DNA of 64,000 nt from NCBI GenBank assembly GCA_028386065.3, contig JAKUCV010004712.1, forward strand, positions 124,001-188,000, read 5' to 3'. The stretch is from Turnera subulata (lineage: Eukaryota > Streptophyta > Magnoliopsida > Malpighiales > Passifloraceae). The stretch's first letter is position 1. Every line of letters begins with the position of its first letter. Shown here one piece after another: positions 1-14,803 of the stretch. The notes below the pieces were generated by a model. That model had not been told where the DNA came from. It saw nothing but the letters and a program-made list of their open reading frames with translations, and searched no databases. The position numbers and the translations under genes are program-made.

Positions 1-219
1 TCTTCTTCCCCAACGCCCCCCCGCCTCTTTCTATTTCTCTCTTGTCGTTTCTCCTGTCAGAGCAAAGCCCATGTCTTATTAGTCGATTTGCTAAAATCTG
101 GTATTCTGGGTCGGGTCTGTTAACATCGATCTGTAGTAGCTGATCTGTGGCTGTGTTATTTTGTTTTGTGTTGCAGCGCTCGAGTTGTGAGAGATTTGGT
201 GATTTGCTGTTGGGAAACG

Positions 220-2293
<2,074 letters not shown>

Positions 2294-5200
2294 CCAACAA
2301 GAACTCATTCAGGAATATTATCGTATTATTTAGGTTCAAGAACGGAAAAGTGGTCAAGAATTGAAAATGTTGCTCTTCCTTTCTGTGTTTTTATTGCAGA
2401 CTCCAATTTGAAAAGAAAACTTTTTATGTTTGTCTGTCAATATGTGTTTGAAGATGGTAGGGAAGGAAGAGAAACTGTAATATTGTTGTCCTGTTAAAAC
2501 TCTCCGCCTGTTTGTTTCCTACTCGGATGCGCTTTATTGTTCTTGAATAGAAGTGGATTAGGTTTGAACCCAGAAAACATATCGTTTTTTCTTTCTTTCT
2601 GTTGAGAAGCTAGTTTTTGAGAGATCAATACAAGTTTTTTAACTAAATAGGCGCGGCATCGACGGTAAAAAGCCAACGTTTAAGCCATTAGGACAAGTTA
2701 GACCGCGGACACGATAGTTAATCATGCTCGAAAGAGTACGGTGTTTGTCTCACACTAACAAGCAGTTCAAAGCCTGTGTGTGGCGAATCGCCAGTTCTGT
2801 CTGCATGGGCCACTGTTCCAAGACTTGACTTCAAGACCTTCGGCATTAAAGCCCAAGCCACCACGGTTCCATGATCCTAAAGTTGTGAAATTGCAGTGGC
2901 ATTTAAGGGGTGAGTTTGGGAAGAAAATGAGAGGAATGAAAATAGAAAGAATGAAGTAGGATGGAATACAAAATGTTATTCTCTTGTGTTGTTGGATAAT
3001 CAAAATTCTGGACAAAAGAAAGTAAGAAGAATGAAGAGAAAATTGCAAACAAATCCTTCATGTGTTTAAATTTGGTTTAGAAAATTAATCTTTTTCTCCA
3101 TTTTTTCTCAATTCTGTTCATTCCCTCTCCATTCTCCTCTTCGCAAACCAAGCTTAGAAGTCCCTGAATGTTCTGCAGTTGTATGTAGGGCGAAAGGTCT
3201 CGGGTTCATAGTCGCACATTAATCATCTGGAATCATGGATGGTATCATTGCAAAATTTTAATGGAAAGTACGATGTTGAAATCAGTTACCATGATCCAAT
3301 CTAGTGAGTTAGGTAGGCATTGTCATGCCACAGAAATTGATTCAAAACTCATGCAAAAATGCAATGGACTTGAAACCATCAACCGACAGTGAAGGACATA
3401 AGGTTAGGAACCCACATATCGCTGGGATTATTGGATTACATGAGAGATTGTTCTATTTTGTAGTATTAAATTAATCGAGAGAAAAGCAATTATAATGCCA
3501 AGTCTTATCACTTACTTAAGAAGCAATGAGGGGCTCACTCTTAATCACCCCTTCCATCCAACTCTAATTTTATCATTGCAAAACACATGCCTGACTTTTT
3601 GGGGGGTTTGTCTTGCCTTTGCTTTCTCTTGAAGCTATAAAGACGGTCCCCAATTAAAAAATCATAATTATATCATTTCAATGGTTTGTATGTTCAACTT
3701 ATTACTAGGCAAAAGCTCCGTGCAATGAGACTAGCTAGAGTTCACTGAGATTGACCACATATAAGTGAAAGAGGGATTGCTTGTGGTTGAACAGGGAGGG
3801 TTTTGTTTGGGGTCTAATTAGAAAGCTAAAACTATCCATCATCATCCATAATTCAGTTTTTGCTGGTCAAACAGCAAAGGAATAGGCAGGAAATAATATT
3901 TGACTTGTGAACAGAAGAGAAACGTGTGTGTGTGTGTGTGAGAGAGAGAGTGAGGATATGGCCAACGTTACTTCAAGTGATTGAGAAAGGTTTGGGATTT
4001 GTTCACTTATGGTGCACAGTGATGCAGATATCTTCATCCACGGATCAAATTGCACCATTCCTGGAGGTGTGAGTCACTATCTGCGATTGACATCTTAGAT
4101 ATTCTTATTATTGTACCCATGTACCAAAAAAAAAAAAACAATTAGCCATGGCGGCTATCTTAGATAAAATATTCTATTTTTATTTTTATTTTGTGTTTTA
4201 GGGGCTTACAAGTACTGATCATCTTTTATTGGGTTGTAGCATAGGGTAATTCCAATTCCATATAAACAAAACAAAAAAAAAAACAGGGAAATGAAATGAC
4301 ACCAGGAGGAGAAGAAGGTACAAAGCAAAACAAATATCTAAGGAGAAGAACGTCAAGTGCCGGTGGATCATTGTTAATCATGGCGGTGTTTTGGGTCGTT
4401 GTGTTCCATAAGTACCAACGATTAAATTGGATGCATCCAGATCTCCAACTTCTTTATTAATGCATTGCTGGTAGAAGAAATTAAAGAGGTGGCCTGTTTG
4501 CATATATAATCATGAGCCTCCAAATAAACACACAGAGAAAGCCAGCTACAGTTTTGACCTTTAATGAAGGGAGTGAACTGATCTGGACCAAGCTACTCAC
4601 TCACGTGACTTAAAGAGGTCTTCAATGACCAACCAAGCATCAACATAGTAATACTAGTTTCCAAGTTTATTAAGACAACAGTAAATTGCCAAGACAAGCT
4701 AATTAAGCATTCTAATCATTTGATCAATAGAAAATGTTCCCTCAATTTTACTTGAATCCCATAGGACTTGGAGTCTTAATAAAAGATTCTATACATAGAC
4801 ACAATGGGTCAACATAGAAATTTCTGCCTTCATTTTGGAGCAGGAGCAAGATATGAAAGCTGCATGGGGCCAAGCTAAATTACATGGAAACTTCTTTGCC
4901 TTCTGCTCAATGCCACTCCATAGTATATACAAGTCACTAGCAACTTTCACTAGAGTATGAGAAAAGTAGTAGTAAACAAAAGATAGACCTGACATGGAAC
5001 CAAATTACCGTCACAACTAGGAAAAACGCAACGAGTTGGTGTGGTTTTGGTTAAAGAATTGACCTTTGAGGAATTGCCCACTTGACACGTCGATATACAG
5101 AGGCAGCTGGAAGCAGGAGTAGCATAGCAACTAGCAAAGCAATGCATAGTAGTAGTAAGCAAGTACGTACAGTGCCCCTAAACCCACATGACCAAACCCC

Positions 5201-5340
5201 ACAAAACAAACAAACTATCATCCCACGAGGAAAAAGAAACACTACCCCCACACTCTATTACTCTTATACTTACACACACTCCTCTCCTCAACTTTGTTGT
5301 TGTTCTTTCTTCTACTGTGTAAGCCCTCCCCTGTAGGCGT
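2294..5340. other. Intergenic: E2 3' UTR, then no recognised gene
   Basis: The first 200 bases are the probable 3' UTR of the E2 gene. The rest is AT-rich with no ORF resembling a known protein. A (GT)n(GA)n microsatellite lies at about 3925-3952. A short stretch near 3195-3215 resembles a tRNA B box but lacks an A box. No gene is called. Confidence 0.6.
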
Positions 5341-5344
5341 GTAC

Positions 5345-5350
5345 TATATA
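5345..5350 (+). promoter_or_regulatory. Candidate TATA box of the CRF gene
   Basis: TATATA within gtactatatatgcac lies about 390 bases upstream of the CRF start codon, followed by a C/T-rich leader. Position and context fit a core promoter. No transcript evidence is available, so the long leader it implies is an inference. Confidence 0.4.
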
Positions 5351-5735
5351 TGCACTTACACTTCCCTTCCCTTCCTTTGTGTTCCACAATCCTCTCATTT
5401 TCCAATTTTGCTTTCCTCTCATCTTTTTTTAACTGTTGTCCACTCATCAATTTCACTTTCTCTTGAAGAGTGAAACCAGCAAGCCCTGAACAAAAGCTAC
5501 TCACTATAGGTCTCTAGTACTCTTCCAATCCCCCCCAAAAGGAGGAGTCTGCAACTGCAAAAAAAGCCAGTTAATTCTTCTGTGTCAGCTACTTCTCTGC
5601 AAGATTTGCTCTTCCCTCTGTTCATTGGCTAATAATTAGACATGCATGGGTACTCTTGACCCACAAAGATCATCAACTTAACGAGTATCTCCACCTCACC
5701 ACCTCCTCGATCCTACCAGACACACCAAACCCACC

Positions 5736-6629
5736 ATGTCCGTACAACCAAAGATCAAGCTCACTGAGCACTTGCTCACTACAAACAACCACCTCATCAG
5801 TTACCCTCCTCCTTCTTCTTCTTCTCCTTCAAGAACCCAACACAGACTCGTCAGAATCATCCTCACCGACCCCTACGCCACTGATTCCTCCAGTGACGAC
5901 GAAGAACATGAGCAAGAAAAGAAGAGGCGTCTTGTACGGAGAGTGAAACGACATGTCAGCGAAATCAGCTTCCACCCTAAACCACCAGCAGCTCCGGCTT
6001 CTCCTACTAGTGTTATCGCTACTACTACTACTACTTATAAGAAGCAAGAACCCACCGGAAAGAGACCGTCGTCGCTTTCCGACGTCACCACTCGACGGAA
6101 GAAGTTCAGGGGTGTTCGGCAGCGGCCGTGGGGGAAGTGGGCCGCCGAGATCAGGGACCCGGCCCGCCGGAAACGGGTCTGGCTTGGCACCTTCAACACA
6201 GCCGAAGAAGCCGCCACTGTCTACGACAGAGCTGCCCTCAAGCTCAAAGGCCCCGACGCCGTTACCAACTTCCCTACTAATAACCCCGTCTCCGCGACGG
6301 AGAACAACGTTGAAGAACAAGACGAGGAGGAGTTGACGCCGCCGTCGACAACCGACGAGTCGTCCGACTCGCCGCCGACTCCCTGTGCTGCCGATCTCAG
6401 CAGTAGTCTCACCTCCTCCCCGACGTCGGTCCTCCGCTACGACGACGACGACGACGAACTGACGGCGGCGCTGGGCTGCGGGTACGGGGACGTGGACGCC
6501 TTCGGGTTCGAGATTGATCACTTGCCGTTGAGGCTGCCGGATTTCATGCTGTCGGGGAGATTCTTTGACCGGGAAGAGTTCGTTGACCTCGACGATTTCT
6601 TGGTGGACGTCACTGCAAGTCAAGTTTAA
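5736..6629 (+). CDS. Cytokinin response factor-type AP2/ERF transcription factor (ERF group VI)
   Basis: An intronless ORF of 297 codons encodes a nuclear DNA-binding regulator. The N-terminal third carries the CRF domain: [18 protein letters not shown] at about residues 38-55, followed by a basic run, which defines ERF group VI. The AP2 domain starts near residue 125 with [20 protein letters not shown] and contains the WLG core and a [10 protein letters not shown] helix. Downstream is SPTSVL, the putative MAP-kinase site typical of group VI, then acidic Asp/Glu-rich segments that probably activate transcription. CRFs act in the cytokinin two-component pathway and in development, stress and leaf ageing. 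The start is the first ATG in the family frame. The coding region is clearly GC-richer than its flanks, which is common for intronless ERF genes. The paralogue number within the CRF family cannot be assigned. Confidence 0.95.
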   Translation: MSVQPKIKLTEHLLTTNNHLISYPPPSSSSPSRTQHRLVRIILTDPYATDSSSDDEEHEQEKKRRLVRRVKRHVSEISFHPKPPAAPASPTSVIATTTTTYKKQEPTGKRPSSLSDVTTRRKKFRGVRQRPWGKWAAEIRDPARRKRVWLGTFNTAEEAATVYDRAALKLKGPDAVTNFPTNNPVSATENNVEEQDEEELTPPSTTDESSDSPPTPCAADLSSSLTSSPTSVLRYDDDDDELTAALGCGYGDVDAFGFEIDHLPLRLPDFMLSGRFFDREEFVDLDDFLVDVTASQV

Positions 6630-9600
6630 TTTTTGTAAGAGAGATGATGACGTGGATTCTGGTATATACTAGCAAGCAACTAGCTAGTAGTTAGTAGTAG
6701 TAGTAGTGCTACAGTGGGGGATTCAACTATTAAAGGAGTGCTTCAATTCAAGTGAGGGCAATCAATCTGTGGGTTGTTCTTGCAGAAAAAAAAAAAAAGA
6801 AGCTTATTAGTAATTAGTAGGTTATTCAATTCAATTAGTCAAAAACTACGGATGAGTGTAATTAATTAGTAGTAGTATATAAGTAAGTGAGTGAATGATG
6901 GAGCCGATTTTGAGTGGGGGATTGTGTTGGCGATTTTGTCACGTGTTAGCGAGCGGATTTTAGTTCATTTGTTGTACTCCTATACCCAAAGATTTTATGG
7001 GTATTATTATCATTATTCGGATTAGATTATTATTACTATAAGTAGTAGTAATGCTTTTGTAATGGGAAAAAAGTTGCTTTGGATGGGGGGAATGGATTTG
7101 TTCCTTGGATGTCACGCCAAGGCTTGAAAAAGTAAGGAAGATATTCCTCCTTGATGTAAGATTAAGAAAAAAAAAAAGCATTGTTATGAAGATAATTATT
7201 GAGTTTTAATGAGTAATAAGTATGATTCTAGATTAATGCTTTTGTAAATTCTCCAAAAAAGAAAAAAGATTAGTGCCTTTTTCTTGCATTGCATGGAGGG
7301 GAGTTATTACTGTTTATGGGGACGTGTGAGGGAGTATGGGGGGGGGGGGGCAATTTTGATGTCTAGTTGGGGGGTTTGCACAGTGGACACGTGGTGGAAA
7401 TGCAAGACTTTTCAAGTCTTTGAAGACAAACAAAATGTGTTGGTCGATTGTTTGATGAGGTGGGCTGCCTGTCGGATTTCATGGGGTCCATCCCAATTTA
7501 TTTTTCTTCTACTCTTCTACTATTATATGTTGCTTTCCTAATTTTTTCATTCATGTGCCAATCTCGATCGCCTCTTTTTAACATATCAAACAAATGAAGA
7601 TAATGAGCTCCAAAAATGAAGAAATTGAACCACTCTCTGAATTGATACAACCTCCCTCCCTCCCTCCATCATAAAATTTTTGGGCTACTTGAAATTATCA
7701 ATTGTTTTGCACGTTTTTTAGGAGATAGAAAAGCTCACTAAACAAAATTACAAAAACTTAATTTTAGGATCCTGTACATTCTTTTGGATGTGAGGAATTG
7801 ACACAAGTAAAACACCACAAAAAAAAAAGAAAAGAAAATTGGTTAAACTTAATTTTACCCAGTTATGCATCTTTCCCATATATATATGTATTCCATTCCG
7901 TAGCACGCTACATGTCTCTCACTTGATTGAGAAAGACTGGTACTTTGCCTTTATGGATTATATATATATATGGCAGATCAAATTTTGCAATCTAATTCAT
8001 AATTAGCACACTATTGAGATTGGTGGTGGTACTTCTTCTATCTTTCATCTTTAATTAATTCACGGACAAATAACTACAAAGATTTCAATTTTTTGTATCA
8101 AACTTAAACAAAAATCTTGTCAAAGCGACTTTAATTTTGGCGGTAATATGGCTTTTCGATCAGCCACCAAAATAGTTAGGTAAAGAGATCATCTTCATCC
8201 AAAATGTTGGGTATAGCCGTATAGTAGAAGAGAGGACTTTGACCACAATATGTATAACAAAAGAGAATTCCTCCCTTCTCCTTTTCTAATTTTATCGTAA
8301 CTTGGAGTTGATCTCTAACAATGCTAGGATTGGTACTCTAAAATAAGCACGAGGAGATTCATTCTATAAACTAATTTAATTTACTGTCCAACTAGTATTT
8401 GAAGCTAGTGAATAGAGAGTTAATTAATTAAGGATTAATGAGGCCAGAGTACCGCAAGGCAAATCCAAATACGAAAATGGAAAATTAGAGAGATATAAAA
8501 AATATTTGTTAAAATGTGAAGTTAAGGAAAAATGAAGTATGAAACGTAATATAACATAGTCAAATATACTAACCTTTTCAACAAGAAATGAGTTTTTTTT
8601 TTCTATACAGAACAACAATAAATAAGTTAAGTTAAGAGCAATTCCTCCTTGAGTTAGGAGATTTAAACGTTTTTGTAGTACCAACAGTACTGGTTTAAAC
8701 ATATATTGTCTGGTCCGACCACAATCAAATAAGAAAAATTACACGTCCACATAATCCATGTGTATGTATGTCATCAGAAGTTGATCCGGTCAGTCGTGTT
8801 TGACAAGTCCAATTTTATGTGTTGGACCCGACAAGACCACTTGTAGTTTTTAGATCTTACTTACCCCCGTTGAAGAAGTAGTTAGTCTTAGTCCTTTCCT
8901 TAATTATGTTTTTTGAGAATTGAAATATATATGGTCTTTATTTTCGCCTAACTACTTGGTAATTTTCTATACACACTTGGGGATCATATCAAGCAAGTTA
9001 GGGAACGCCAATCTGGCCGGTGAATCGGGTCTTGAATTACATTAATAAATACAACAAGTTTCCAAAGTTGAAGTTCTCATGAATATCGTTGAAGGTATTA
9101 TATATGTATGGCAGGTCCAAGTTTTAGGTAACATAACCAATCAATTAACCAAATCAAGAAGTAGTGAAAATGACCAGACGATATAGTAGTGTTAGGTTAA
9201 ATTTATGTACTTGGTACTGCAGCAAAACATAATTAATGACCATAACCTACCCGTATAATGGCGTCTCGATCGCTAGCTAGGTAGACCCGAATGAAGGGAA
9301 AAGGTTATTGGTGGGGGAAGAAGGGAGAAGGACGATGAGGAGGAGAGGGGGCCATAATATATATGGGCCACACAGGAAGGTGGTGTGGCTAGCTAGTGGC
9401 TTGTAATAATGGAGGAGCTTGTGTTGACACATGACTGAAATATATATATACATATGAAAAAGGCACCATTAGTTAGCTCCATGTATTGCCAAGGCTACCG
9501 GCGGCTGCAAAATTGAGAAAAAGAAAAAGTTTTTTTTTTTTTTGTTTATGAGAGAAAAAACAGAAAGGTTTGGGTGTCCACGAAATTTCTTGGGGGCGAA

Positions 9601-11445
9601 AGAAGGTGGAGTATAAGATTTGTAGGTCCTATGGTTGGTGACCAAATGGATTCGGCCCCCGGGAGATGCAAAGAAAAACACATATATACATATATATAAA
9701 ATGGCAGTCACCATCCTATCGATTTATTGGCGACGGCAGCCTCCCACTAATTAAACACCCTCTCATCTATATCTATTAAGTTAATAACACTCCACTAACT
9801 ACCCAGATATAGTAAGTATTAGTGATACAAAACACAAATATTAATGGTGTTTTTTTGCTTGTATAGGCCTTAATTTGGTTACTACCCAAAAGAATAGGAA
9901 AAAGAAGAAGAAGAAGAAAATTGTGGGCATATATATGCTTCACCTAATTAATAACGAGTCTAACAATATCCAATTTTAAATTAGTGTGGAGCTTTAAAAT
10001 TGAATGGAATATTAAGAGTGGGAAGAGAATCAATAAAAAATTGCACAGAAAATATATATATATTTTAATGAGAACAAATCAATATACTTAAGAGTACATA
10101 TTTTATTTCACTAGCATCCAAAATCATTTAATTAATAATATATACAATGGCAAACATCCTTTTGCAATTGGTACAATTAATTTCTCCAGGTGGCCAACAA
10201 AATTATGATAAAAGGTAAAAGACCACGTGTTTTTAGTCCTTAATAATACTGGGGAGTACATATATCTTACAACAGCAGCTTCATCAGCCCAGGAGGGTAC
10301 AGTCTTTTTTCGGAAAAAGATCCTCCTTCAATATTTTTTTAATTTCCAGAATAAACGTCAAATCAAACAAATTATAATGGATAGAATATATGAGCATATA
10401 TATATATAATAACAACACAAAATATCCATCCTAAACCCATAAAAAGATAAGATCAAATATTGGTACACGTCACTACTGCAAGTAACAATATATAGATAAA
10501 CATGGGCGGTGATAATTCGTTATTCTTCTTTTGAGCTATTTATATATGGACAAGTCCCACGACAGAAAATAGTTTTTTCCTTTCTGAAATTGCAGACTAT
10601 TACTGATGATTGATGACAAAACCGGAACCGAATTTCAAATATTCATTTAATTAGTAATAGACTTCGAAATATTCCTCTACCTTCATGTATCCCAAGGAAA
10701 AGAGAAAAAAAAATAGGGCGTTCAAGTTATTACATGTGGTATATATATTGATTTCTATATATATATTTTTTTCAGTTTCATTATTGGGATTCGGCTACTC
10801 TCTTATTTAAAAAGCCTATTGAACGAATTAATTAACCTTCCACACCCCCCCCCCCCAATATTGTATATTAATTCCACATACAAAACAAGAATCGACGCTA
10901 ATTGAGCACCTTAATTACAATATAGGCCAACATGGGTCTTTGTATTTATTTTTAAGCTTTGATTGACTAAAAGTGATCAAATTAGCGTACGTCATGCTAC
11001 TAGCTAGATATATTTAGTAGAGTTTGAAGTTTGAACACCACAAAAAATTATCTATTGTTTTGTAATTTGTTAATTAAATGCAAGTCGTGCAATCTACGGT
11101 TTGCTGCTACATATGATCTGAAACATTGCAAATTAAACAAGGAACTGCGTCGTCCGTTTGATATAGATAGGTTGGATTTATTATTACATTATCAGTCCTA
11201 GATTTAATTTCTCCAGTAATCTTGTGCACCAAGTAGGTCGGTGTGCGTGTGGGCTTAAGAGTGATTTAGCCCATCACGATATACATATATATATATATTA
11301 CTATATAGAGATTTTTAAGTGCAATGTTAGTATAATCAACAAGTTCACATATAAAAAGGACCGCGAGAGGTTTGTATGCCCTATCCATCCCTACTTTTGC
11401 CTTTCTTCAACGTAACTTTGTAACGTTGCCAGCTCCAGCCTCTCT
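6630..11445. other. Long AT-rich intergenic region, no gene recognised
   Basis: The first 300-400 bases are probably the 3' UTR of the CRF gene, with GTA-type microsatellite tracts near 6690-6710. The rest has many AT dinucleotide runs, homopolymer tracts (a G run at 7338-7350, a C run at 10847-10856) and only short ORFs without family features. I see no RNA gene or transposon protein. Confidence 0.6.
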
Positions 11446-11468
11446 CCACCACCACCACCACCACCACC
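11446..11468 (+). repeat. (CCA)n microsatellite upstream of seryl-tRNA synthetase
   Basis: A CCA trinucleotide run of 23 bases lies about 200 bases before the start codon, in the probable 5' leader or core promoter. Confidence 0.9.
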
Positions 11469-11580
11469 GACGTTCGTTCTCTATTTAGGCCATCTCTAGT
11501 AAGTAACCACTGTCCGAGCTCTGCCAACAACACCTTTACGTGATTGCAATTTACGTACAGTGAGTGATCAGCAAGAAACA

Positions 11581-11639
11581 AGAAGAAGAAGAAGAAGAAG
11601 AAGAAGAAGAAGAAGAAGAAGAAGAAGAAGAAGAAGAAG
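11581..11639 (+). repeat. (GAA)n microsatellite in the seryl-tRNA synthetase 5' UTR
   Basis: An uninterrupted 59-base AGA/GAA run ends 27 bases before the start codon at 11667. Its position makes it very likely part of the mRNA leader. Long pure trinucleotide runs change length readily, so this is a good polymorphic marker. Confidence 0.92.
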
Positions 11640-11666
11640 GAACACAAATATAAATAAATAATAATA

Positions 11667-13485
11667 ATGTTGGACATCAATCTGTTCCGCGAAGAGAAAG
11701 GCAACAATATTCCCGACATCATCCGCGAGTCTCAGCGCCGCCGTTTTGCCAGCGTCGAGGTTGTCGACGACATCACCCAACTCGACAAAACATGGAGACA
11801 ATGTACGTACGATCTTTATGGTTACTGTTTTTTTTTTTTTTTCCCCTTATTGTTTCTTCTACTCTTTTTCGTTTATTATTCGGATACTCTTTTAATTAAT
11901 TAATTAATTCCTCTTCACTCATATTCTTATTGGTTCGTTAATTTCTGTTGTTGTTTTGTCATCATCATCATCATCATCATCATCATCAGGTCAGTTTGAA
12001 CTCGAGACTCTACGCAGAGAGTTAAACAAGATAAGCAAAAGAGTACGTAACAACAAGGAGCAGCAGCAGCAGGTTGCAGAGAAGGGAGCCGCCGCCTCTA
12101 ATATGGATGATGCCGCCATTAGAGATACTCACAAGCGATTGACTGCAGAGAAAGAAGAGAAAGAAAAGGAAGTGCAGGAGGCCAAGGCCGCCCGCGATGC
12201 CAGATTGCTTTCCGTTGGTAACCTTGTTCATCCTTCCGTCCCCGTTAGCAAGGACGAGGTATACATATATACATAGCTCGATTTTTATGTATAAGGAGGA
12301 ACACCACAAAGCAAGCAAATCTAATGTGTATATGTTTTGTTGTAGGCAAATAATGTTGTGATTCGACAATGGGGGGAGAAACGTGAGGAGCCTGGATTAA
12401 GAAATCATGTTGATCTTGTTCACCTTCTTGGCATTGTAGATACTAAGAGAGGTGATCATTAGTATATATAGTTCTTTAATTTTTTTTTTTCCTTCTTTCT
12501 GCAGAATTATTTTTCTGATTCATCTGTTATGTTATTTAGCTTATAATTAATGCTAATCATGTCAGTTTGTTTGGATTGATTAGGAGCCAAGGTAGCAGGA
12601 GGTAGAGGTTACTTCCTTAAAGGTTTTGGTGTACGACTCAATCAAGCACTGGTCAATTTTGGTCTAGACTTCCTCTCGAAAAGAGGCTACACCGAGATGC
12701 AGCCCCCCGATTTGATGAGGGACGATCTTATGGCCAAGTGTGCTCAAATAGCTCAGTTTGATGAAGATCTGTACAAGGTGATTTTTTTCTTTTTTTTTTG
12801 TTTTTTTTTGGGCTCAAGGATCTATGAATACTATATGCATGCAGAGCTCTGCTGGCTGAATGATCAATAGGTGGGTGTGTTAGGGCTGATGTAGTAGTTG
12901 GTTTGGCATTCATATGATAGGTGACTGGCGATGGTGGCGAGAAATATCTGATAGCAACCGCAGAGCAACCACTGTGTGCTTATCATTCAGATGAATGGAT
13001 CCACCCAAAAGAGCTGCCATTAAGGTTTTGTACACCTTATTAATTAATCAACGGTGGTGCATGGCCCTTCTGCCAAACATTTGCAGTAGTTGCTTATTCT
13101 TGCATTAATGTATATATATATATATCCCTGGTGGTGCAGATATGCTGGATACTCACCTTGTTACCGTAAGGAGGCTGGCTCCCATGGTCGTGACACCCTG
13201 GGAATTTACAGAGTTCATCAGTTTGACAAGGTGGAGCAGTTCTGCATTACCAGCCCAAACTGCAATGACTCCTGGGAGATGTTCGAGGCCATGATCGAAA
13301 ACTCCGAGGACTTTTACAAGGAGGTAAGAATTGTTACTCTAGCTAGAATGTAAAATAATTCTTCATCTTTAGCCATGTTAATGTCAACTTCAAACTTAAG
13401 AGATTTTGTTTTGGTCAAGTGTCAGTGTTCTGCATCAATCTTGTGTCACCTAGCTAGAAATATTTTACAGCTTTGAGACTAACTG

Positions 13486-13527
<42 letters not shown>

Positions 13528-14035
13528 CTCTTGCAAACAGCTGAACATCCCCTATCAAATTGTTTCAATTGTTTCTGGTAAATTAAATCCCGCGGCCGCC
13601 AAGAAGTATGACTTGGAAGCATGGTTCCCTGCTTCACAAACTTATAGGGAGTTGGTCTCTTGCTCAAATTGCACAGACTACCAGTCCAGAAGATTAGAAA
13701 TCCGCTATGGGCATAAAACGGTATTCTTTACAACACATAATTATGTTTTTTTGTTTTCAGTGACCTCCACCATGTTAGCAGCTTAATATACGCCATAACG
13801 ATGAGAACATGATGTCTCATTAATTCTCTGCCTTCTTCTATCGTGTGTGTTTGTTTGCATGCAGGGCAATGAGCAGGCGAAGCAATACGTTCACTTGTTG
13901 AATTCTACCCTTACAGCGACGCAGAGGACCATGTGCTGCATCCTTGAGAACTACCAGAGGGAAAATGGAGTTGAAATCCCTGAAGTCTTGAGACCATATG
14001 TTGGAGGGACAGATTTTCTGCCTTTTCAGACCTAA
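11667..14035 (+). CDS. Seryl-tRNA synthetase, cytosolic type
   Basis: Eight exons (11667-11802, 11990-12258, 12346-12451, 12584-12777, 12921-13024, 13140-13323, 13541-13720, 13865-14035) join in frame to 447 residues, close to other plant cytosolic SerRS. The enzyme, a class II synthetase, charges tRNA-Ser with serine. The N-terminal third is the long coiled-coil arm that grips the tRNA variable arm ([17 protein letters not shown] onward). The catalytic core shows [10 protein letters not shown], motif 2 ([20 protein letters not shown]) and motif 3 ([18 protein letters not shown]). No transit peptide precedes [12 protein letters not shown], which argues for the cytosolic enzyme. Two oddities: motif 3 reads TATQRT where the plant and yeast sequences I recall have TATERT, and the intron 1 acceptor follows a (TCA)n run rather than a normal pyrimidine tract. 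Intron 6 holds a long (TA)n run. Confidence 0.95.
11959..11989 (+). repeat. (TCA)n microsatellite forming the intron 1 splice acceptor of SerRS
   Basis: Ten TCA units end in CAG, which is the acceptor for the exon at 11990. The repeat takes the place of the polypyrimidine tract. Confidence 0.9.
13485..13525 (+). repeat. (TA)n microsatellite in SerRS intron 6
   Basis: A run of about 40 alternating TA bases lies directly before the pyrimidine tract and acceptor of the exon at 13541. Confidence 0.9.
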
Positions 14036-14530
14036 ACAAACAACCACAGACAAGAAAGGGAAGAAATGAAAAGCCTAGACAGGTCCTGTCAAAGATCATG
14101 CAGGCTGCATCTGGATTCAAATTTGCAAAAAAAAATTTAAGAGATGAAAGATTTGGACAATGTAATGTTATTTGGAAACAAAGTTTTTGCACATGATAGA
14201 TTAACTTAATCCAGTTAATCAGAGATTACATCCTTTTCGTAGTAGAATTGCCCGGTTTTGTCCTTGCTTTAATTTGCTTTCCCTACAATTTTTCACATTA
14301 GAGTAGTGTAGCTTACTCTAATGCCAAAGAATTAAGTGGAATGATGGAATCAGTATCCAACCTCCAAATAAGTAGTGTTAGCTTCCAGCCCATTTAGGCT
14401 TTTTTGGCTATAATTTTGAATCATCACAGTAATTCATTCATGTGTTGCATTATATCTAGAGATAAAGAATCTTTGTTTTTCTTTTTCTTTTCATCACAAA
14501 TGTTATTCCATTATCATTCTTTATGGTTTG
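14036..14530. other. SerRS 3' UTR and spacer
   Basis: AT-rich sequence after the SerRS stop codon. I see no gene. The first 200-300 bases are the likely 3' UTR. Confidence 0.5.
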
Positions 14531-14800
14531 GAAGTCTCAAATTTGAATATTTAATTGAATTTGAATATTCAATGGAATTTAAATATTCAATTGAATTTGA
14601 ATATTCCCACAAATTGGATGAATTTCCATTAAATTCGCGACCATAATATCTTGAATTTGAAAAATGACATTCAATTCCTGCTATGAATATTCAATGGAAT
14701 TTGAGTTTTTCAATTGAATTTGAATATTTCCGCATTGAAATATTCAATTAAATAGGAATTTGAATATTATTGAATATTCAATATATTATTTATATGTAAA
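14531..14800. repeat. AT-rich dispersed repeat, copy 1 (GAATTTGAATATTC-type units)
   Basis: Built of degenerate GAATTTGAATATTCAATT units around a less repetitive core (gaatttccattaaatt, then ccataatatcttgaatttga). The same core and units recur at 20019-20250, so this is a dispersed repeat rather than random AT-rich DNA. The copia 1 element begins directly after it. The family is unknown to me. Confidence 0.7.
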
Positions 14801-14803
14801 GTA

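Noticed and set aside
3180..3230. tRNA-like B-box sequence (gggttcatagtcg)
   Set aside because: No A box at the right distance and no cloverleaf can be drawn, so neither a tRNA gene nor a SINE is called.
5829..6623. Long minus-strand frame opposite the CRF gene
   Set aside because: It mirrors the GC-rich CRF coding sequence, is of low complexity and has no family features.
11959..12276. Poly-serine start of a protein frame at 11956
   Set aside because: The serines come from the intronic (TCA)n run. The true exon starts at 11990.
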